From Leifsonia sp. Root112D2 (GTDB lineage Bacteria; Actinomycetota; Actinomycetes; Actinomycetales; Microbacteriaceae): 64,000 bases of DNA. The stretch spans positions 985,480-1,049,479 of the forward strand of contig NZ_LMCU01000001.1 of assembly GCF_001424905.1 (NCBI RefSeq), given 5' to 3'. Shown one piece after another: positions 34,868 to 45,000 of this stretch; position 1 is the first letter of the stretch, and each line of letters begins with the position of its first letter. The notes beneath the pieces are model-generated. The model had not been told where the DNA came from and ran no database searches. It saw only the letters and a program-made list of their open reading frames with translations. The translations under genes were made by a program, and so were the position numbers.

Positions 34868-36292
34868 TTACGCCGTGACGGCGGCCTGGTTCGCATGTGG
34901 CGCGTCGCCGACGTCGGCCTGCGCCCGGCTGAGCTTCACCTGCATCTCTGCGAACACCTCGGCGTAGTCGGGGTCGTGTGCCACGTTGTGAAGCTCGTCA
35001 GGGTCGCGTTCGAGGTCATACAGCTCCCACTCCCCCGCATAGGCGAACGGCCCGGTGCCGGGCAGCCCGAGGCCGTCGTTGTAGAAGTAGATCAGCTTGT
35101 ACCGTGACGAGCGATAGCCGTAGTGGGCCGGCGCCTTATGAAAGACGTCGTCGTGCTCCCAGTACCGGTAGTAGAAGCCCTCGGCCGGCGGCTCGCCATC
35201 GACCGCGTTCGTGACATCCGACCAGAAGCTGCGGCCCTGCATCCGCGGATGCGCCGGCACGCCTGCCGCCTCGAGAATCGTGCGCGCAAAGTCCACGTTC
35301 GTGACGATGCCCGTGGCGACGCCTCCGGGCGCAGCCGCCCGCGGATAGCTCATGAGCAGGGGCATCCGAATGGACTCCTCGTACATGAAGCGCTTGTCGA
35401 ACCAGCCGTGATCACCGAGAAAGAAGCCCTGGTCGGAGGAATACATGAGCAGGGTGTCGTCGAAGTCGCCGCGTTCGCGCAACCAGTCGATCACGCGACC
35501 GACGTTGTCGTCGACCGAGGCAACGCAGCGCAGGTAATCCTCCATGTACCGCTGGTATTTCCACAGCGCCTCCGCCTCGTAGTCGAGCCCGGCAGGCGGA
35601 TCCACCTTGAGGTCGTCCGCATTCAGGTGCTCGGCGATGCGCATTGCCGCCCGCCTGGCCGACGACGTGCGGGTGGAGTAGTCGTCGGTGAAGGTCGCGG
35701 GCACCGGGATCGGTTCGGAGTACATTTCCGCGTGTTTCGCGTCGGGCTGCCAGGGCCGGTGCGGGGCCTTGTGAAAGATCAGCACACACCACGGCACGTC
35801 GGGTTCGAGCTGCTCGACCCAATTGAGTGCCAGATCGGTGATGATCTCAGTCGCGTATCCGCGCTCCGTGCGCAGGCCGTCGACCGAAAGAAATGTCGGG
35901 TCGTGGTACTCCCCCTGCTCGATGAGAACGTCCCAGTAGTCAAAGCCCTGGGGATCGTGCCCCTCGCCGTCGCCCATGTGCCACTTGCCGACGATGGCCG
36001 TGCGGTATCCGGCCTCACGCAACTGCGAGACGAACGTCGGCTGGCTCGCGTCAATGGGCGTCTCGAGCGTCGTCACGCCGTTCACGTGACCGTACGTGCC
36101 GGTGATGATCGACGCACGGCTGGGCGAACAGAGCGAGTTCGTGGCAAAGCAGTTGTCGAACCGCCAGCCCTCGGCCGCGATCTCGTCAATGCGAGGGGTG
36201 GAGTTGACCACCGAACCGTAGGCGCCGACGGCATGCGCGGCGTGGTCGTCGGTGAGAATCATGACCACGTTCGGCCGACGTGCCTGGCTCAT
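34868..36292 (-). CDS. Type I sulfatase A (formylglycine-dependent)
   Basis: A 474-residue sulfatase of the alkaline phosphatase superfamily. The formylglycine motif is CSPSR with Cys55, followed by 'ASIITG'; metal ligands are in 'LTDDHA' near residue 14 and 'SSDQGFFLGDHG' near 300, and GKWHMG provides a substrate-pocket lysine and histidine. No signal peptide, so it acts in the cytoplasm unless exported otherwise. It is the last gene of the ROK-ABC-sulfatase operon; its start overlaps the stop of sulfatase B as TGATG. The cysteine must be oxidised by a formylglycine-generating enzyme, not encoded in this window. Confidence 0.93.
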   Translation of the reverse strand: MSQARRPNVVMILTDDHAAHAVGAYGSVVNSTPRIDEIAAEGWRFDNCFATNSLCSPSRASIITGTYGHVNGVTTLETPIDASQPTFVSQLREAGYRTAIVGKWHMGDGEGHDPQGFDYWDVLIEQGEYHDPTFLSVDGLRTERGYATEIITDLALNWVEQLEPDVPWCVLIFHKAPHRPWQPDAKHAEMYSEPIPVPATFTDDYSTRTSSARRAAMRIAEHLNADDLKVDPPAGLDYEAEALWKYQRYMEDYLRCVASVDDNVGRVIDWLRERGDFDDTLLMYSSDQGFFLGDHGWFDKRFMYEESIRMPLLMSYPRAAAPGGVATGIVTNVDFARTILEAAGVPAHPRMQGRSFWSDVTNAVDGEPPAEGFYYRYWEHDDVFHKAPAHYGYRSSRYKLIYFYNDGLGLPGTGPFAYAGEWELYDLERDPDELHNVAHDPDYAEVFAEMQVKLSRAQADVGDAPHANQAAVTA

Positions 36293-37860
36293 CAGGCGGT
36301 TCTCCTCGCTGTCTCGATCTGCTCAACGGATGCGACGGGTGCCGCCGGTGCCGCCGCCCCGCGTTCTGCGGCACGGTACGTCGTCTCGTCGAGCCCGCTC
36401 TGCGTGGGGTCGTAGTCCACGTCGCCGACGTCGTACATCGTCGTCATCCAGTGATAGAAGTTGTCTCCGCGATCCCGCAGCCTGCCGTACAGGCGCGTCA
36501 TCATTCTTCGACGAATGTCGTTCATCTCCGGGTGCTCATAGACGTTGAGCAATTCGTCGGGATCGATGTGCAGATCGTAAAGCTCGTTCACCGAGTCGGG
36601 ATTCACAATGAGCTTGTAACGGTCGTTGCGAAGCATCCGCTGTGGGTAGGGAAAGTGGTGCCCGTGGAACTCGCAGACGATGTCGTCGTCCCACTCGACG
36701 CGTTCACCCTGAACGAGCGGCACGAGGCTGCGGGAGTCGACGGCGGGGGCCGGGTCGATGCCCGCGAGTTCGAGAATCGTCGCCGTCGAGTCGAGCAGGC
36801 TCACGAATTCCGTGCGCACCTGGCCCGCCGGGGCGCCCGGAATTCGCAGGATGCCCGGCGTGCGATAGATGTCCTCGTACATCGCCGGGCCCTTGTCGTG
36901 CAGGCGATGCGAACCGGTGAACTCGCCGTGATCGCACGTGAAGAACACGGCCGTCTCGTCAACGAGCCCCAGTCTTTCGAGCGCCGCCACGACGCGCCCG
37001 ATCTGCTGGTCGATGAGCGCGACATAGCCCCAGTAAATGGCGATGAGCTTGCGGGTCACCTCGATGGGCATGGTGTCGAAGGTCCAGTGGGCGCTGTAGT
37101 TGCGCTGCACCGGGGGCTTGCCCTCGAACGTCTCGGAGATCGATTTCGGCAGCTCGATGTCTTCGGGGTCGAACATGTCGAAGAACTCATCGGGCACGAT
37201 GTACGGCAGATGAGGTCCGAAGAAATTGAGCTCGAGAAAGAACGGGGTGCCGTCGCTCTGCCCCTCGGCCGCGTACCGCTCGAGCAGCTCGATGGTGCGC
37301 GTCGCGAGGTAGTACTCGAACGTCGCCTCCACCGGCTGGTGGAGCCGGGCGGCCAAAAGGTTGCCCGGCCCACCGTTGGGGAGCGTGCCGCGGATGCGAT
37401 CGCTGATCGCGTAGGGCGGCAGGTCATGCTCCTGGAGATAGCCGAGGTAGTCCTCATTCTCAACGGGGTTGTGCCACCCGGGGAGGTCGGGGCCGTCGAA
37501 CCCGAAATCGGCGGCCTTCTTCTCCGTTCCCGCGTGCCACTTGCCGACGAGCCCCGTGTTGTACCCCTTCTCACGCAAAGCCTCGACGAACGTGAACGTT
37601 CCGTCGGCGAGGTCTTCGAGATATCCGACATTGCGTTCATGGTTGGCAAGCACGCGATGACGAAACGGGGCCTGACCGGTCAGCAGGCTCGCTCGAGCCG
37701 GCGTACAGATGGCCGTCGGCGTGTACCAGCGATCGAATCGCGTGCCCGTGCGGGCAAGTTCATCGAGCACCGGCGTTGCCGCCAGCTCGTTGCCGTACGC
37801 CCCGAGCGTGTCTGCCCGGTGCTGATCGGTCATGAGAAAGAGGATGTTGCTCGGCTTCAT
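36292..37860 (-). CDS. Type I sulfatase B (formylglycine-dependent)
   Basis: A 522-residue sulfatase. The formylglycine motif is CTPAR with Cys52, then 'ASLLTGQ'; metal ligands are in 'LMTDQHRAD' near residue 10 and 'FTCDHGEFTGSHRL' near 320, and GKWHAG is the pocket motif. No signal peptide. It lies 8 bases after the binding-protein gene and overlaps sulfatase A by one base, so both are cotranscribed with the transporter. The two sulfatases differ enough that they probably act on different sulfate esters or positions of the same imported compound. Confidence 0.93.
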   Translation of the reverse strand: MKPSNILFLMTDQHRADTLGAYGNELAATPVLDELARTGTRFDRWYTPTAICTPARASLLTGQAPFRHRVLANHERNVGYLEDLADGTFTFVEALREKGYNTGLVGKWHAGTEKKAADFGFDGPDLPGWHNPVENEDYLGYLQEHDLPPYAISDRIRGTLPNGGPGNLLAARLHQPVEATFEYYLATRTIELLERYAAEGQSDGTPFFLELNFFGPHLPYIVPDEFFDMFDPEDIELPKSISETFEGKPPVQRNYSAHWTFDTMPIEVTRKLIAIYWGYVALIDQQIGRVVAALERLGLVDETAVFFTCDHGEFTGSHRLHDKGPAMYEDIYRTPGILRIPGAPAGQVRTEFVSLLDSTATILELAGIDPAPAVDSRSLVPLVQGERVEWDDDIVCEFHGHHFPYPQRMLRNDRYKLIVNPDSVNELYDLHIDPDELLNVYEHPEMNDIRRRMMTRLYGRLRDRGDNFYHWMTTMYDVGDVDYDPTQSGLDETTYRAAERGAAAPAAPVASVEQIETARRTA

Positions 37861-37867
37861 GGTGAAA

Positions 37868-38890
37868 CTACTCGCCTGCTTTAAGGTAAAGGTCGCCCGT
37901 GTAGAAAGTGGTCGGGTCTACAGCCTTGGGCAGCTTTCCAGCCTGCACGAAGTAGTCGACCATTCCGCTGAGCCAGGTGTTGACCGTGCCGTCCTTGGTG
38001 AGCTTGTCGATCTCATCGAGGCCGAGAATCTGCACATTGCCCGCGTCTGCCTTGACCTGCGCCGGATCCAGCTGTGAGAACGAGGCGGTCAGCTTGATCG
38101 CCTCATCCGTGTGCTTGGCGCGAAAATCGGTGGCCTCACGCAGAACCTTCAGCACACGATTGAGCTTCTCGGGCTGGTCTTCGACAACCTTGTTACCGGC
38201 GACGAAGGCCGTCGGAAAGGAGACGGTGTCCTTGAAGTCCTTGTTGCTGGCAAGCTCGACCAGATCGGGCACCCGCTGCTTCACGGTGGCGAGGGCCGGG
38301 TACCAGAAGCCTGCGGCATCGACCTTCTTCGAAATGAGGGCGGCGACGATCGACGCCGGCTCCATGGGAACGAGTTTGATGTCGGCCTTCGTCATTCCCG
38401 CGGACTTGAGCGCAAGGGTGAGGATCATGTCGCCGGAGGTGCCCTCCGGCACCGCCACGGTCTTGCCGCGCAGGTCCTTGATCGAGTTGATCCCCTTCTG
38501 CGCCACCACCCTGTCGGCCTGGCCGAGCGTGTTCATCGCAACGAGCTTCGCCTTACCGGAGGCCGGCAGCCAGAACGCTCCCGGGCCGATGTAACCGAAG
38601 TCGAGGTCACCGGTGCCGAGCGCCTGAATCTGCAGCGGCCCGTTCGTGAACGACGTCGTGGTGATGTTCACGCCGTTCTTCTTCCACAGGCCCTGATCGT
38701 CGGCGATCGCAAGCAGGCTGGTGCCATTGAAATCCGGGATGTAGCCGAAATTGACATCGATCGGCTTGACCTCTTTGCCGGATGCGTCGCTCTGCTGTGC
38801 GGAACCGCCGCCTCCGGCGCATCCGCTTATCGCGATGGCCAGCGCGACGCCCACGGCTACGGTGCCGAGCATCTTTCTGGTGAATGACAT
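37868..38890 (-). CDS. Sulfonate/nitrate/taurine-type ABC transporter substrate-binding lipoprotein
   Basis: A 340-residue binding protein of the SsuA/TauA/NMT1 group. The lipoprotein signal ends ISGC with Cys24, then a Gly/Ser-rich linker. The first lobe reads 'NFGYIPDFNGTSLLAIADDQGLWKKNG' (in part) and 'GTGDLDFGYIGPGAFW', typical of the group; 'DLRGKTVAVPEGTSGD' marks the hinge region. The gene is fourth in the operon, 22 bases after the ATPase gene, and before two sulfatases. That context suggests an organosulfate or sulfated sugar as ligand rather than a sulfonate; no sulfonate monooxygenase gene is near. Confidence 0.92.
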   Translation of the reverse strand: MSFTRKMLGTVAVGVALAIAISGCAGGGGSAQQSDASGKEVKPIDVNFGYIPDFNGTSLLAIADDQGLWKKNGVNITTTSFTNGPLQIQALGTGDLDFGYIGPGAFWLPASGKAKLVAMNTLGQADRVVAQKGINSIKDLRGKTVAVPEGTSGDMILTLALKSAGMTKADIKLVPMEPASIVAALISKKVDAAGFWYPALATVKQRVPDLVELASNKDFKDTVSFPTAFVAGNKVVEDQPEKLNRVLKVLREATDFRAKHTDEAIKLTASFSQLDPAQVKADAGNVQILGLDEIDKLTKDGTVNTWLSGMVDYFVQAGKLPKAVDPTTFYTGDLYLKAGE

Positions 38891-38912
38891 GTGCAGTCCC
38901 TTTCTCGGGGGT

Positions 38913-39737
38913 TTAGGCCGTCTGTGAAGACGACGGGTTTCCGGCGTTGGCGCCGGGCTCTTGGTGGTACACCGCGTGCCACACGCGATTACGCAACTCG
39001 CCGAATTCGGGGCTGAGTCGCAGATCTTCGGTGCGGGGGTATGGAAGGTCGACGTCGACGATGTCGTAGATGCGACCGGGGCGCGCCGCCATGATGACGA
39101 CGCGGTTCGCCAGGAACACGGCCTCGTCGACGTCGTGCGTGATGAACATGACCGTGCGCTTCTCCCGGTTCCAGGCCTCGAGCAGCTGCTCCTGCAGCTT
39201 CACCCGGGTGAGCGCATCGAGGGCACCGAACGGCTCGTCCATGAGCAAAATAGACGGGTTCACCGCGTAGGCGCGGGCAATAGCACAACGCTGTTTCATG
39301 CCGCCCGAGAGCATCTTGGGCAGCGCGTCGGCGAACTGTTCGAGCCCGACCATGCTGATGAAGTAGTCGGCACGCTCCCGACGCACGGCCTTCGGCACGC
39401 CGGCGACCTTGAGCCCGAACTCCACGTTCTTGCGCACGGAAAGCCACGGAAAGAGCGCGTACTGCTGAAAGATCACGCCGCGCTCGGGTCCGGGGCCAGA
39501 GACCTCGCGGCCGTCCACGAGGGCGCGACCGGATGTCGGCTCCTCCAGCCCGGCGAGAATGTTCATGAGCGTCGACTTTCCGCATCCGGAAGGGCCGACC
39601 ACCGTGACGAACTCGTTGTCGACGATGTCGAGATCCACGTGTTCGAGAGCGACGAACTCCTCGTTCTTCAGCGGGAAGGTCTTGTGCACTCCCTGCACCG
39701 AGATCTTTGCCGTGGTGGTTTCTGTCGTGGGGGTCAT
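38913..39737 (-). CDS. Sulfonate/nitrate/taurine-type ABC transporter ATP-binding protein
   Basis: A 274-residue ABC ATPase of the SsuB/TauB group. Walker A is GPSGCGKST (about residues 48-56), the Q-loop region is 'GVIFQQYALFPWLSVRKNV', the signature is LSGGMKQR, Walker B is ILLMDEPFGALD, and 'FITHDVDEAV' holds the switch histidine. The ATG at 39737 overlaps the permease stop codon as ATGA; upstream in-frame starts would lie inside the permease gene. It energises the transporter with the permease before it and the binding protein after it. Confidence 0.95.
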   Translation of the reverse strand: MTPTTETTTAKISVQGVHKTFPLKNEEFVALEHVDLDIVDNEFVTVVGPSGCGKSTLMNILAGLEEPTSGRALVDGREVSGPGPERGVIFQQYALFPWLSVRKNVEFGLKVAGVPKAVRRERADYFISMVGLEQFADALPKMLSGGMKQRCAIARAYAVNPSILLMDEPFGALDALTRVKLQEQLLEAWNREKRTVMFITHDVDEAVFLANRVVIMAARPGRIYDIVDVDLPYPRTEDLRLSPEFGELRNRVWHAVYHQEPGANAGNPSSSQTA

Positions 39738-40615
39738 CGCCGTTCCTGCCATCCGGTGAGCTTGGCCTCTGCCAGCAGAAGAAGCCGGTCCATGATCAGG
39801 CCGAGAATGCCGATCATGACGATGCCGACGAAGATCGTCGCAAGGTCGTAGTAAAGCTGTGCCTGCTGCATGCGATACCCGAGGCCTGCCTGCGCGGCAA
39901 GCAACTCCGCCGCGACCAGGGTGGCCCATGCCGAGCCGAGGCCGACACGCATGCCCACCAGAATGAACGGGGTGGATGCCGGCACAACGACACGAGCGAA
40001 GATCGCCCCGTCTTTTGCGCCGAGCACCCGGGCAGCGTTGATGAGCGTCCGATCGACATTCACGACGCCCTGGTACGTCGAGATGACGCACGCGAGGAAG
40101 GCCGCGAGAAATATGACGAAGATCTTCGGCACCTCACCGATGCCGAGCAACACGAGCACGAGCGGCAGCAGCGCCAGGGGCGGGATGGTGCGGAAGAACT
40201 GAATCCACGGCTCGAAGAGGCCGCGGGCGATTGTGTACCAACCCATCAGGAAGCCAACGGGGATGGCCACAGCCGATCCGAGCAGGAAGCCACTGAGCAC
40301 GCGGCTGAGGCTCGCGAGAATGTCCTTCTGCAGTATTCCGGCGTTCCAGAGCTGGATGCCCTTCGCAACGACCTCCGGCGGCGTCGGAAACTGAAACCCG
40401 CTGAGCGCCAGGATCCACCAGATCGCGATGCCGCCCACAACCGAAATCACGTTGAGGGCGAGCAGCTTGCCGCGTTTGCTGATCTTCTTCGTGCGTGGCG
40501 CGCCCTGCCGCCCGAATGAGTGCGCGGGCATTGCTGTCACATCCGTGCCGCCCGCTGCGACGGAGCGCGCGCTGGCCTGCTCTGCTGAATCGGTCATGTC
40601 GATCACTCGTTCCAT
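39734..40615 (-). CDS. Sulfonate/nitrate/taurine-type ABC transporter permease
   Basis: A 293-residue permease of the SsuC/TauC group. About 45 polar N-terminal residues precede the first membrane segment ('LLALNVISVVGGIAIWWILA'). 'RTIPPLALLPLVLVLLGIGEVPK' (seen in part) and the EAA loop 'NAARVLGAKDGAIFARVVVP' are family hallmarks. The ATG at 40615 has GAGG 6 bases upstream; an ATG at 40597 is possible. It follows the ROK gene by 28 bases and overlaps the ATPase gene by 4, so the operon begins with the regulator. Confidence 0.94.
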   Translation of the reverse strand: MERVIDMTDSAEQASARSVAAGGTDVTAMPAHSFGRQGAPRTKKISKRGKLLALNVISVVGGIAIWWILALSGFQFPTPPEVVAKGIQLWNAGILQKDILASLSRVLSGFLLGSAVAIPVGFLMGWYTIARGLFEPWIQFFRTIPPLALLPLVLVLLGIGEVPKIFVIFLAAFLACVISTYQGVVNVDRTLINAARVLGAKDGAIFARVVVPASTPFILVGMRVGLGSAWATLVAAELLAAQAGLGYRMQQAQLYYDLATIFVGIVMIGILGLIMDRLLLLAEAKLTGWQERR

Positions 40616-40643
40616 GACGGGCCTCGATGGGGGCTGGGTCGGT

Positions 40644-41876
40644 TCACTGTGTGCTCCTTCGCTTCTGCGCGGCTTCGTCGGGTATCGCCTGTTCGGGATA
40701 CCCGGCGAGGAGAGGGGACTGATGGAAAATGGCGGCGATGGCGCCGAGCGCCCCGTCGGTGTCGTGCAATTGCGCCGCCCGCACGATGATGGGTTGCGCG
40801 GAGGGAATCGGATAGAGCTCGTACCGCAGGGTGGCCGTGGCCTGCTCGACGAGAACCGGGGCGATGCGCACGATCTCGCCGCCGAGAACCACCTCTCCCG
40901 GGTTCAGGGCCATCGCGGCCGCACCGAGAACACGACCGATCATCGTGCCTGCCTCGCGCAGCACCGCGTCGACCGTCGGGTCGCCCTTGCTCACGGCCTG
41001 CGCAAGCTCGTCGAGGGATTCGAGCGGCACGCCCTGCAAGCGGCAGGCCGCCAGAATGGCGGGCACGGATGCGATCGTCTCCAGGCAGCCACGCTTGCCG
41101 CAGCGGCAGCTCGCACCCGCCGGGTCCGCAACGACGTGGCCGAGCTCACCGGCGAAGCCCTGCGCTCCGGAGACGAGCCGGCCAGAGACCACCAGGCCGC
41201 CGCCGACACCGTCGGAGAGCCGCAGATAGATGAGGTTGTCCACGGCGTCTCGACGGGTGATCGCCTCGGCGAGCGCCGCAAGTCGCGTGTTGTTATCGAC
41301 GAAGACGGGCGCGCCGAAGCGTTCCGCGAACGCGGCGTCGACCCCGTCGGGCGCCAGCTGCTTCTTCCAGCTCACGGCCGGGATGCCGGCCCGCTTTCCC
41401 GTGTATGGCCCCGGCACCCCGATGCCGATGGCCTGCAGTGCACCGTAGTGCACGCCCGTCTCGAGGCTCAGTCGCTCGATCAGCTCGAATGCGATGGCAA
41501 GCCGCGCCTCCCAACTCGTGTCGTCGACGTATCGCTCCACGCCCGACGCAATGACCTCGTGCGAGGCGTCGGCAACGGCAACCTGCACGCGGCGGTGACC
41601 GAAGTCCACTCCGAGAAACTGGCCCGAGGCGGGGTCGAGCGCGAGCCGATCGGCGGGGCGTCCGCTTCCGGTGCGATCCGCGGCATCCGTGTCGGCCACA
41701 ATGATCGCGCCGCGCTGAAGCAGCTTGGCGGTGATCTCCGAGAGGGTCGTTCGTGAGAGGCCGACCCGTTTGGCGAGGTCGCCTCGACTGAGCGCTCCGT
41801 GGGCGCGCAGCGCGGCGAGAACACGCTCTTCGTGGGTTCGCCGCACGAGCGCGTGAACACCGATCGTCGTTGACAT
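40644..41876 (-). CDS. ROK-family transcriptional regulator
   Basis: A 410-residue ROK protein with an N-terminal winged HTH (residues ~15-80, 'LSRGDLAKRVGLSRTTLSEI') and a kinase-like sugar-binding domain. The ROK zinc site is complete: His247, Cys257, Cys259 and Cys264 (GELGH then CRCGKRGC). Where ROK kinases have a catalytic Asp in 'END', this protein has DNN (around residue 195), which fits a regulator that binds but does not phosphorylate its sugar. It is first in the operon with the ABC transporter and sulfatases. A TTTTTC-centred inverted repeat lies just upstream at 41902-41929 and a near copy before the GH43 gene. Confidence 0.92.
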   Translation of the reverse strand: MSTTIGVHALVRRTHEERVLAALRAHGALSRGDLAKRVGLSRTTLSEITAKLLQRGAIIVADTDAADRTGSGRPADRLALDPASGQFLGVDFGHRRVQVAVADASHEVIASGVERYVDDTSWEARLAIAFELIERLSLETGVHYGALQAIGIGVPGPYTGKRAGIPAVSWKKQLAPDGVDAAFAERFGAPVFVDNNTRLAALAEAITRRDAVDNLIYLRLSDGVGGGLVVSGRLVSGAQGFAGELGHVVADPAGASCRCGKRGCLETIASVPAILAACRLQGVPLESLDELAQAVSKGDPTVDAVLREAGTMIGRVLGAAAMALNPGEVVLGGEIVRIAPVLVEQATATLRYELYPIPSAQPIIVRAAQLHDTDGALGAIAAIFHQSPLLAGYPEQAIPDEAAQKRRSTQ

Positions 41877-41901
41877 AGGAGACAGATTAGGCAGGCCTTA
41901 A

Positions 41902-41929
41902 TTTTTCCGTCAACTATCCGGCAGAAAAA
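41902..41929. promoter_or_regulatory. Candidate ROK operator before the ROK/ABC/sulfatase operon
   Basis: TTTTTCCGTC at the left and GGCAGAAAAA at the right form an imperfect inverted repeat, 26 bases before the ROK start codon. The block ATTTTTCCGTCAA, then three bases and TCCG, recurs before the GH43 gene at 45765. AT-rich ends are usual for ROK operators. Confidence 0.6.
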
Positions 41930-42024
41930 CTTCTGGAATATGTCCGAGTCGTGACAAAACACACCGCGCACACGCGAACGGCGCCCACCCGAGGGTGAGC
42001 GCCGCGCGCCTGACGAGCCGCGTG

Positions 42025-45000
42025 TCAGTCGGAAGACGCCTCCGCCGCCGGCCGCGCTGCGGTGAGCAGTCCGCCGAGCGGTCCGGACTTCTCCAGTCGA
42101 ACGATGCCCGCTACCGCCGCCTGATCGAGGCGATCGGGCGCCGACCAATAGCCGGCGTTGGGGTTGTTGAAGAACGTCGCCCACACCGTTCCGCTCTCGT
42201 CGGTGAACATGTTGTTGTGTCCGGCTCCGACGGCGGCCGTGTACCGGGTGGAGTACGGCCCCTCGAACGAATCGGAGACCGCAACGATGGCGTCGTACTG
42301 GTCTTTCACCCCGCTGTTCGACAGATACGACCATTTCGGTGACGCGGCCGGGCCGGACTTGAACGACCAGGCCGCGTGCATCAGGTAGTACTTCTTGCCG
42401 ATCTTCGACACGGTCGCACCCTCGAGATACGGCTCGGGTGAGAATTTCGTCTGCTGGAACTGCGGCAGATTGGTCGGGGTCTCCAGATTCTCCATGTCGG
42501 CGGTCATCTTGGCGTACAGATCGTTGTGCAGCACGAGATACTTCGCATCCCCATCATCGAAGAGCCCGCCGTCGATGTGGTAATACTGCGGGTTCGTCGC
42601 CCGCACCGGCTCACCGAGCGGATGCTTCACGCTGCCCTCGATGTTGCGGTACGGCCCCTGCACGCCACCGTCGCTGACGAGCATGAACGAACCGGTGAGC
42701 GTGGACTGGTCTCCCATGCAGGCGACGATGTACCACTTTCCGTCGACATAATGCACCTCCGGCGCCCACACGTCGCCCGCCCGCGTGGCCGGATCATCCG
42801 GGTTCTTGTACTTCTGCCAATCCGCCACCACGACCCGATCCGCCGTGTTCTCTCCGACGAATTCGGGTGACCACACCTTGCCCTTTGTCTGTCCCGGCCG
42901 CAGCGTTGTCGTATCGACAAGCGTCCAGGGGCCGTCGAGCGACGGCGCCGTCCAGATATAGATTCCGTCGTTGTACGGCGCCGCCTTGTCGAGCCCTGCC
43001 GCCTTCGTGGTGCCGGATGCGACGTACAGCGTCTTTCCGTCGACCTCGAATCGATTGACGTAGGTGTCACGCATCCACACGCGTCCGAGCTCGCTGTCCT
43101 GGGGCCGAAGCTCCAGATCGAGAATCTTCGAGTTATCGGGGCGCGGGGTGAGCGCGGTGCGGGCATCCGCCGTGCCGTACGGCATCGGTAACGGCCAGCT
43201 CCTCGGGAACGGCGAGACCTCGCCGGGCATCTCGTAGCTGCGCACATAGTCGAACGTCGCCGTCGCTCCCGGTGTGTTCATCGACACGAGCCCGATGCGC
43301 AGATTGCCCTGCACGGGCAGCGACCACACCCCGCCCCACTGCCATGACTCACCGTCGGTGCTCGACGCCATGCGCACGTCGTACTCGGAGTTCTGCTCGT
43401 CGAGTTGCACGTAGAGCCGCAGCCAGGTTGTCGCGGCCGGAGCCGCCCCGAACATCGGCCCGTTCGCCACCGCCATCGGCGGAGTGGTTGTCGGCCGCTC
43501 AGCCTCCTTGCCGAACTCGGTCTGGTGCAGAAACTGCCCCTTGCGATTCAGCGGCAGAATCGAGTGCGCGAGCTTGAGGTACCGGTCATCATTCTCGTAG
43601 AGCACAAGACCGGCCTGCTGGTTGCCGCGGGTGCCGTCAAAGGTGAGCTTCGTCTCCACCACGTAGTCGCCCTTCGGTGCGTCGCGCACGAGCACGGACG
43701 CGGTGTTGTTGCCCGTGTACAGCTCGGCGGCCTGCGTCGGCCACACGAGCGATCCGTCGGTGATCGTCGAACCGGGTGCCCTTCCTCGTATCCAACTCCA
43801 CGCATCGTTTGCCACCTCGGGCGCGCCGGCGGTGGTGAACTCATCGGAGTATTCGGGCAGCAAGGCGCCGAGCTTCGGGTCTGCCACTCGCTTGGTCACA
43901 GGCGAGAACAGGCGCGCGGCGCTCAGGTTCGCGGCGTCAACGGATGCCGCACTCGCCGCGACCCCGATCGAACCGTTCGATCCTGCCTGTTTCGGGGCGG
44001 AGACGCGCACCGTCGCGAGCGGATCGCGCAGCCCGTCTGACGAGACCTCGGCGGTGACCTCGGAACCCCGCCACTCGATCACGACGACGTGCCAGGAGTC
44101 GTAGTCAAAGTTCGCCGGCAGCGCCGACGCTTTCTCTTCGATCGTGCTGCCATGCGTGACCTCGAGACGAAGCTCCGCTGTCGCGCGGTCGATTCGTGCT
44201 GTCGCGCCGTTCTTTCCGTTGGCACCCATGACCAGGCCGATCGCACCGGTGGCGGTGTCGGCATCCGCGGGGCTGAAGCGCAGCTCGCCCTGCACGCGCA
44301 GATCGCCCGATGCCTTGTCGCGGCTGGTCACGGATGCCGTCTGCTTGCCCGCAGCAAGGCGCAGGTGTGTGCCCGCATCCGTGTCTGTTGCCAGCGTGGC
44401 CGTGCCGTCACCATTCGTCTTCCAGCCATCCAGCGACGAATCGGCGAAGTCGGTGCCGATCAGCGACTGTGTGACCGGGGCGGTCTGCTCGCCGCTCGAG
44501 GGGCCCGCTCCGGCCCGCACAACCGGCCAGCCGTCGATCCAGTCGAGGCGGTCGATCATGAGCGGTCGCTTCGACAGGTGCAGACTGCCGACGGGAGGAA
44601 AGTCCGGATCCGAGGTCGGGATCGCGTGATAGACGAGCCAGTCCTGGCCGGCCAGATCGGTCTGGATCGTGTTGTGCCCCGGGCCGGCGAATCCGTTGCC
44701 GTTCGAGGTGAGCACGAAGCCGCCCTTGCTGCTCAGCGCCATGAGGTCGATGCCGTGGTCGTCGACGAACGGGCCGCGCGGGCTGTCGGAGCGACCCACC
44801 TTCACGGTGTAGCCGCTGAAGGCACCGTCGCAGCATCCGGCGTCCGAATACATCAGGTAGTACCTGCCGTCATGCTGCATGACGATGCTGCCCTCCATGC
44901 GGCGCCCCTGCGCCACCTGGGTGACCTCGCCCGTCAGGGCCGTCGCGTCGGCGTTCATCTTCGAGACGCAGACCACGTCGTAACTGCCCCAATAGATGTA

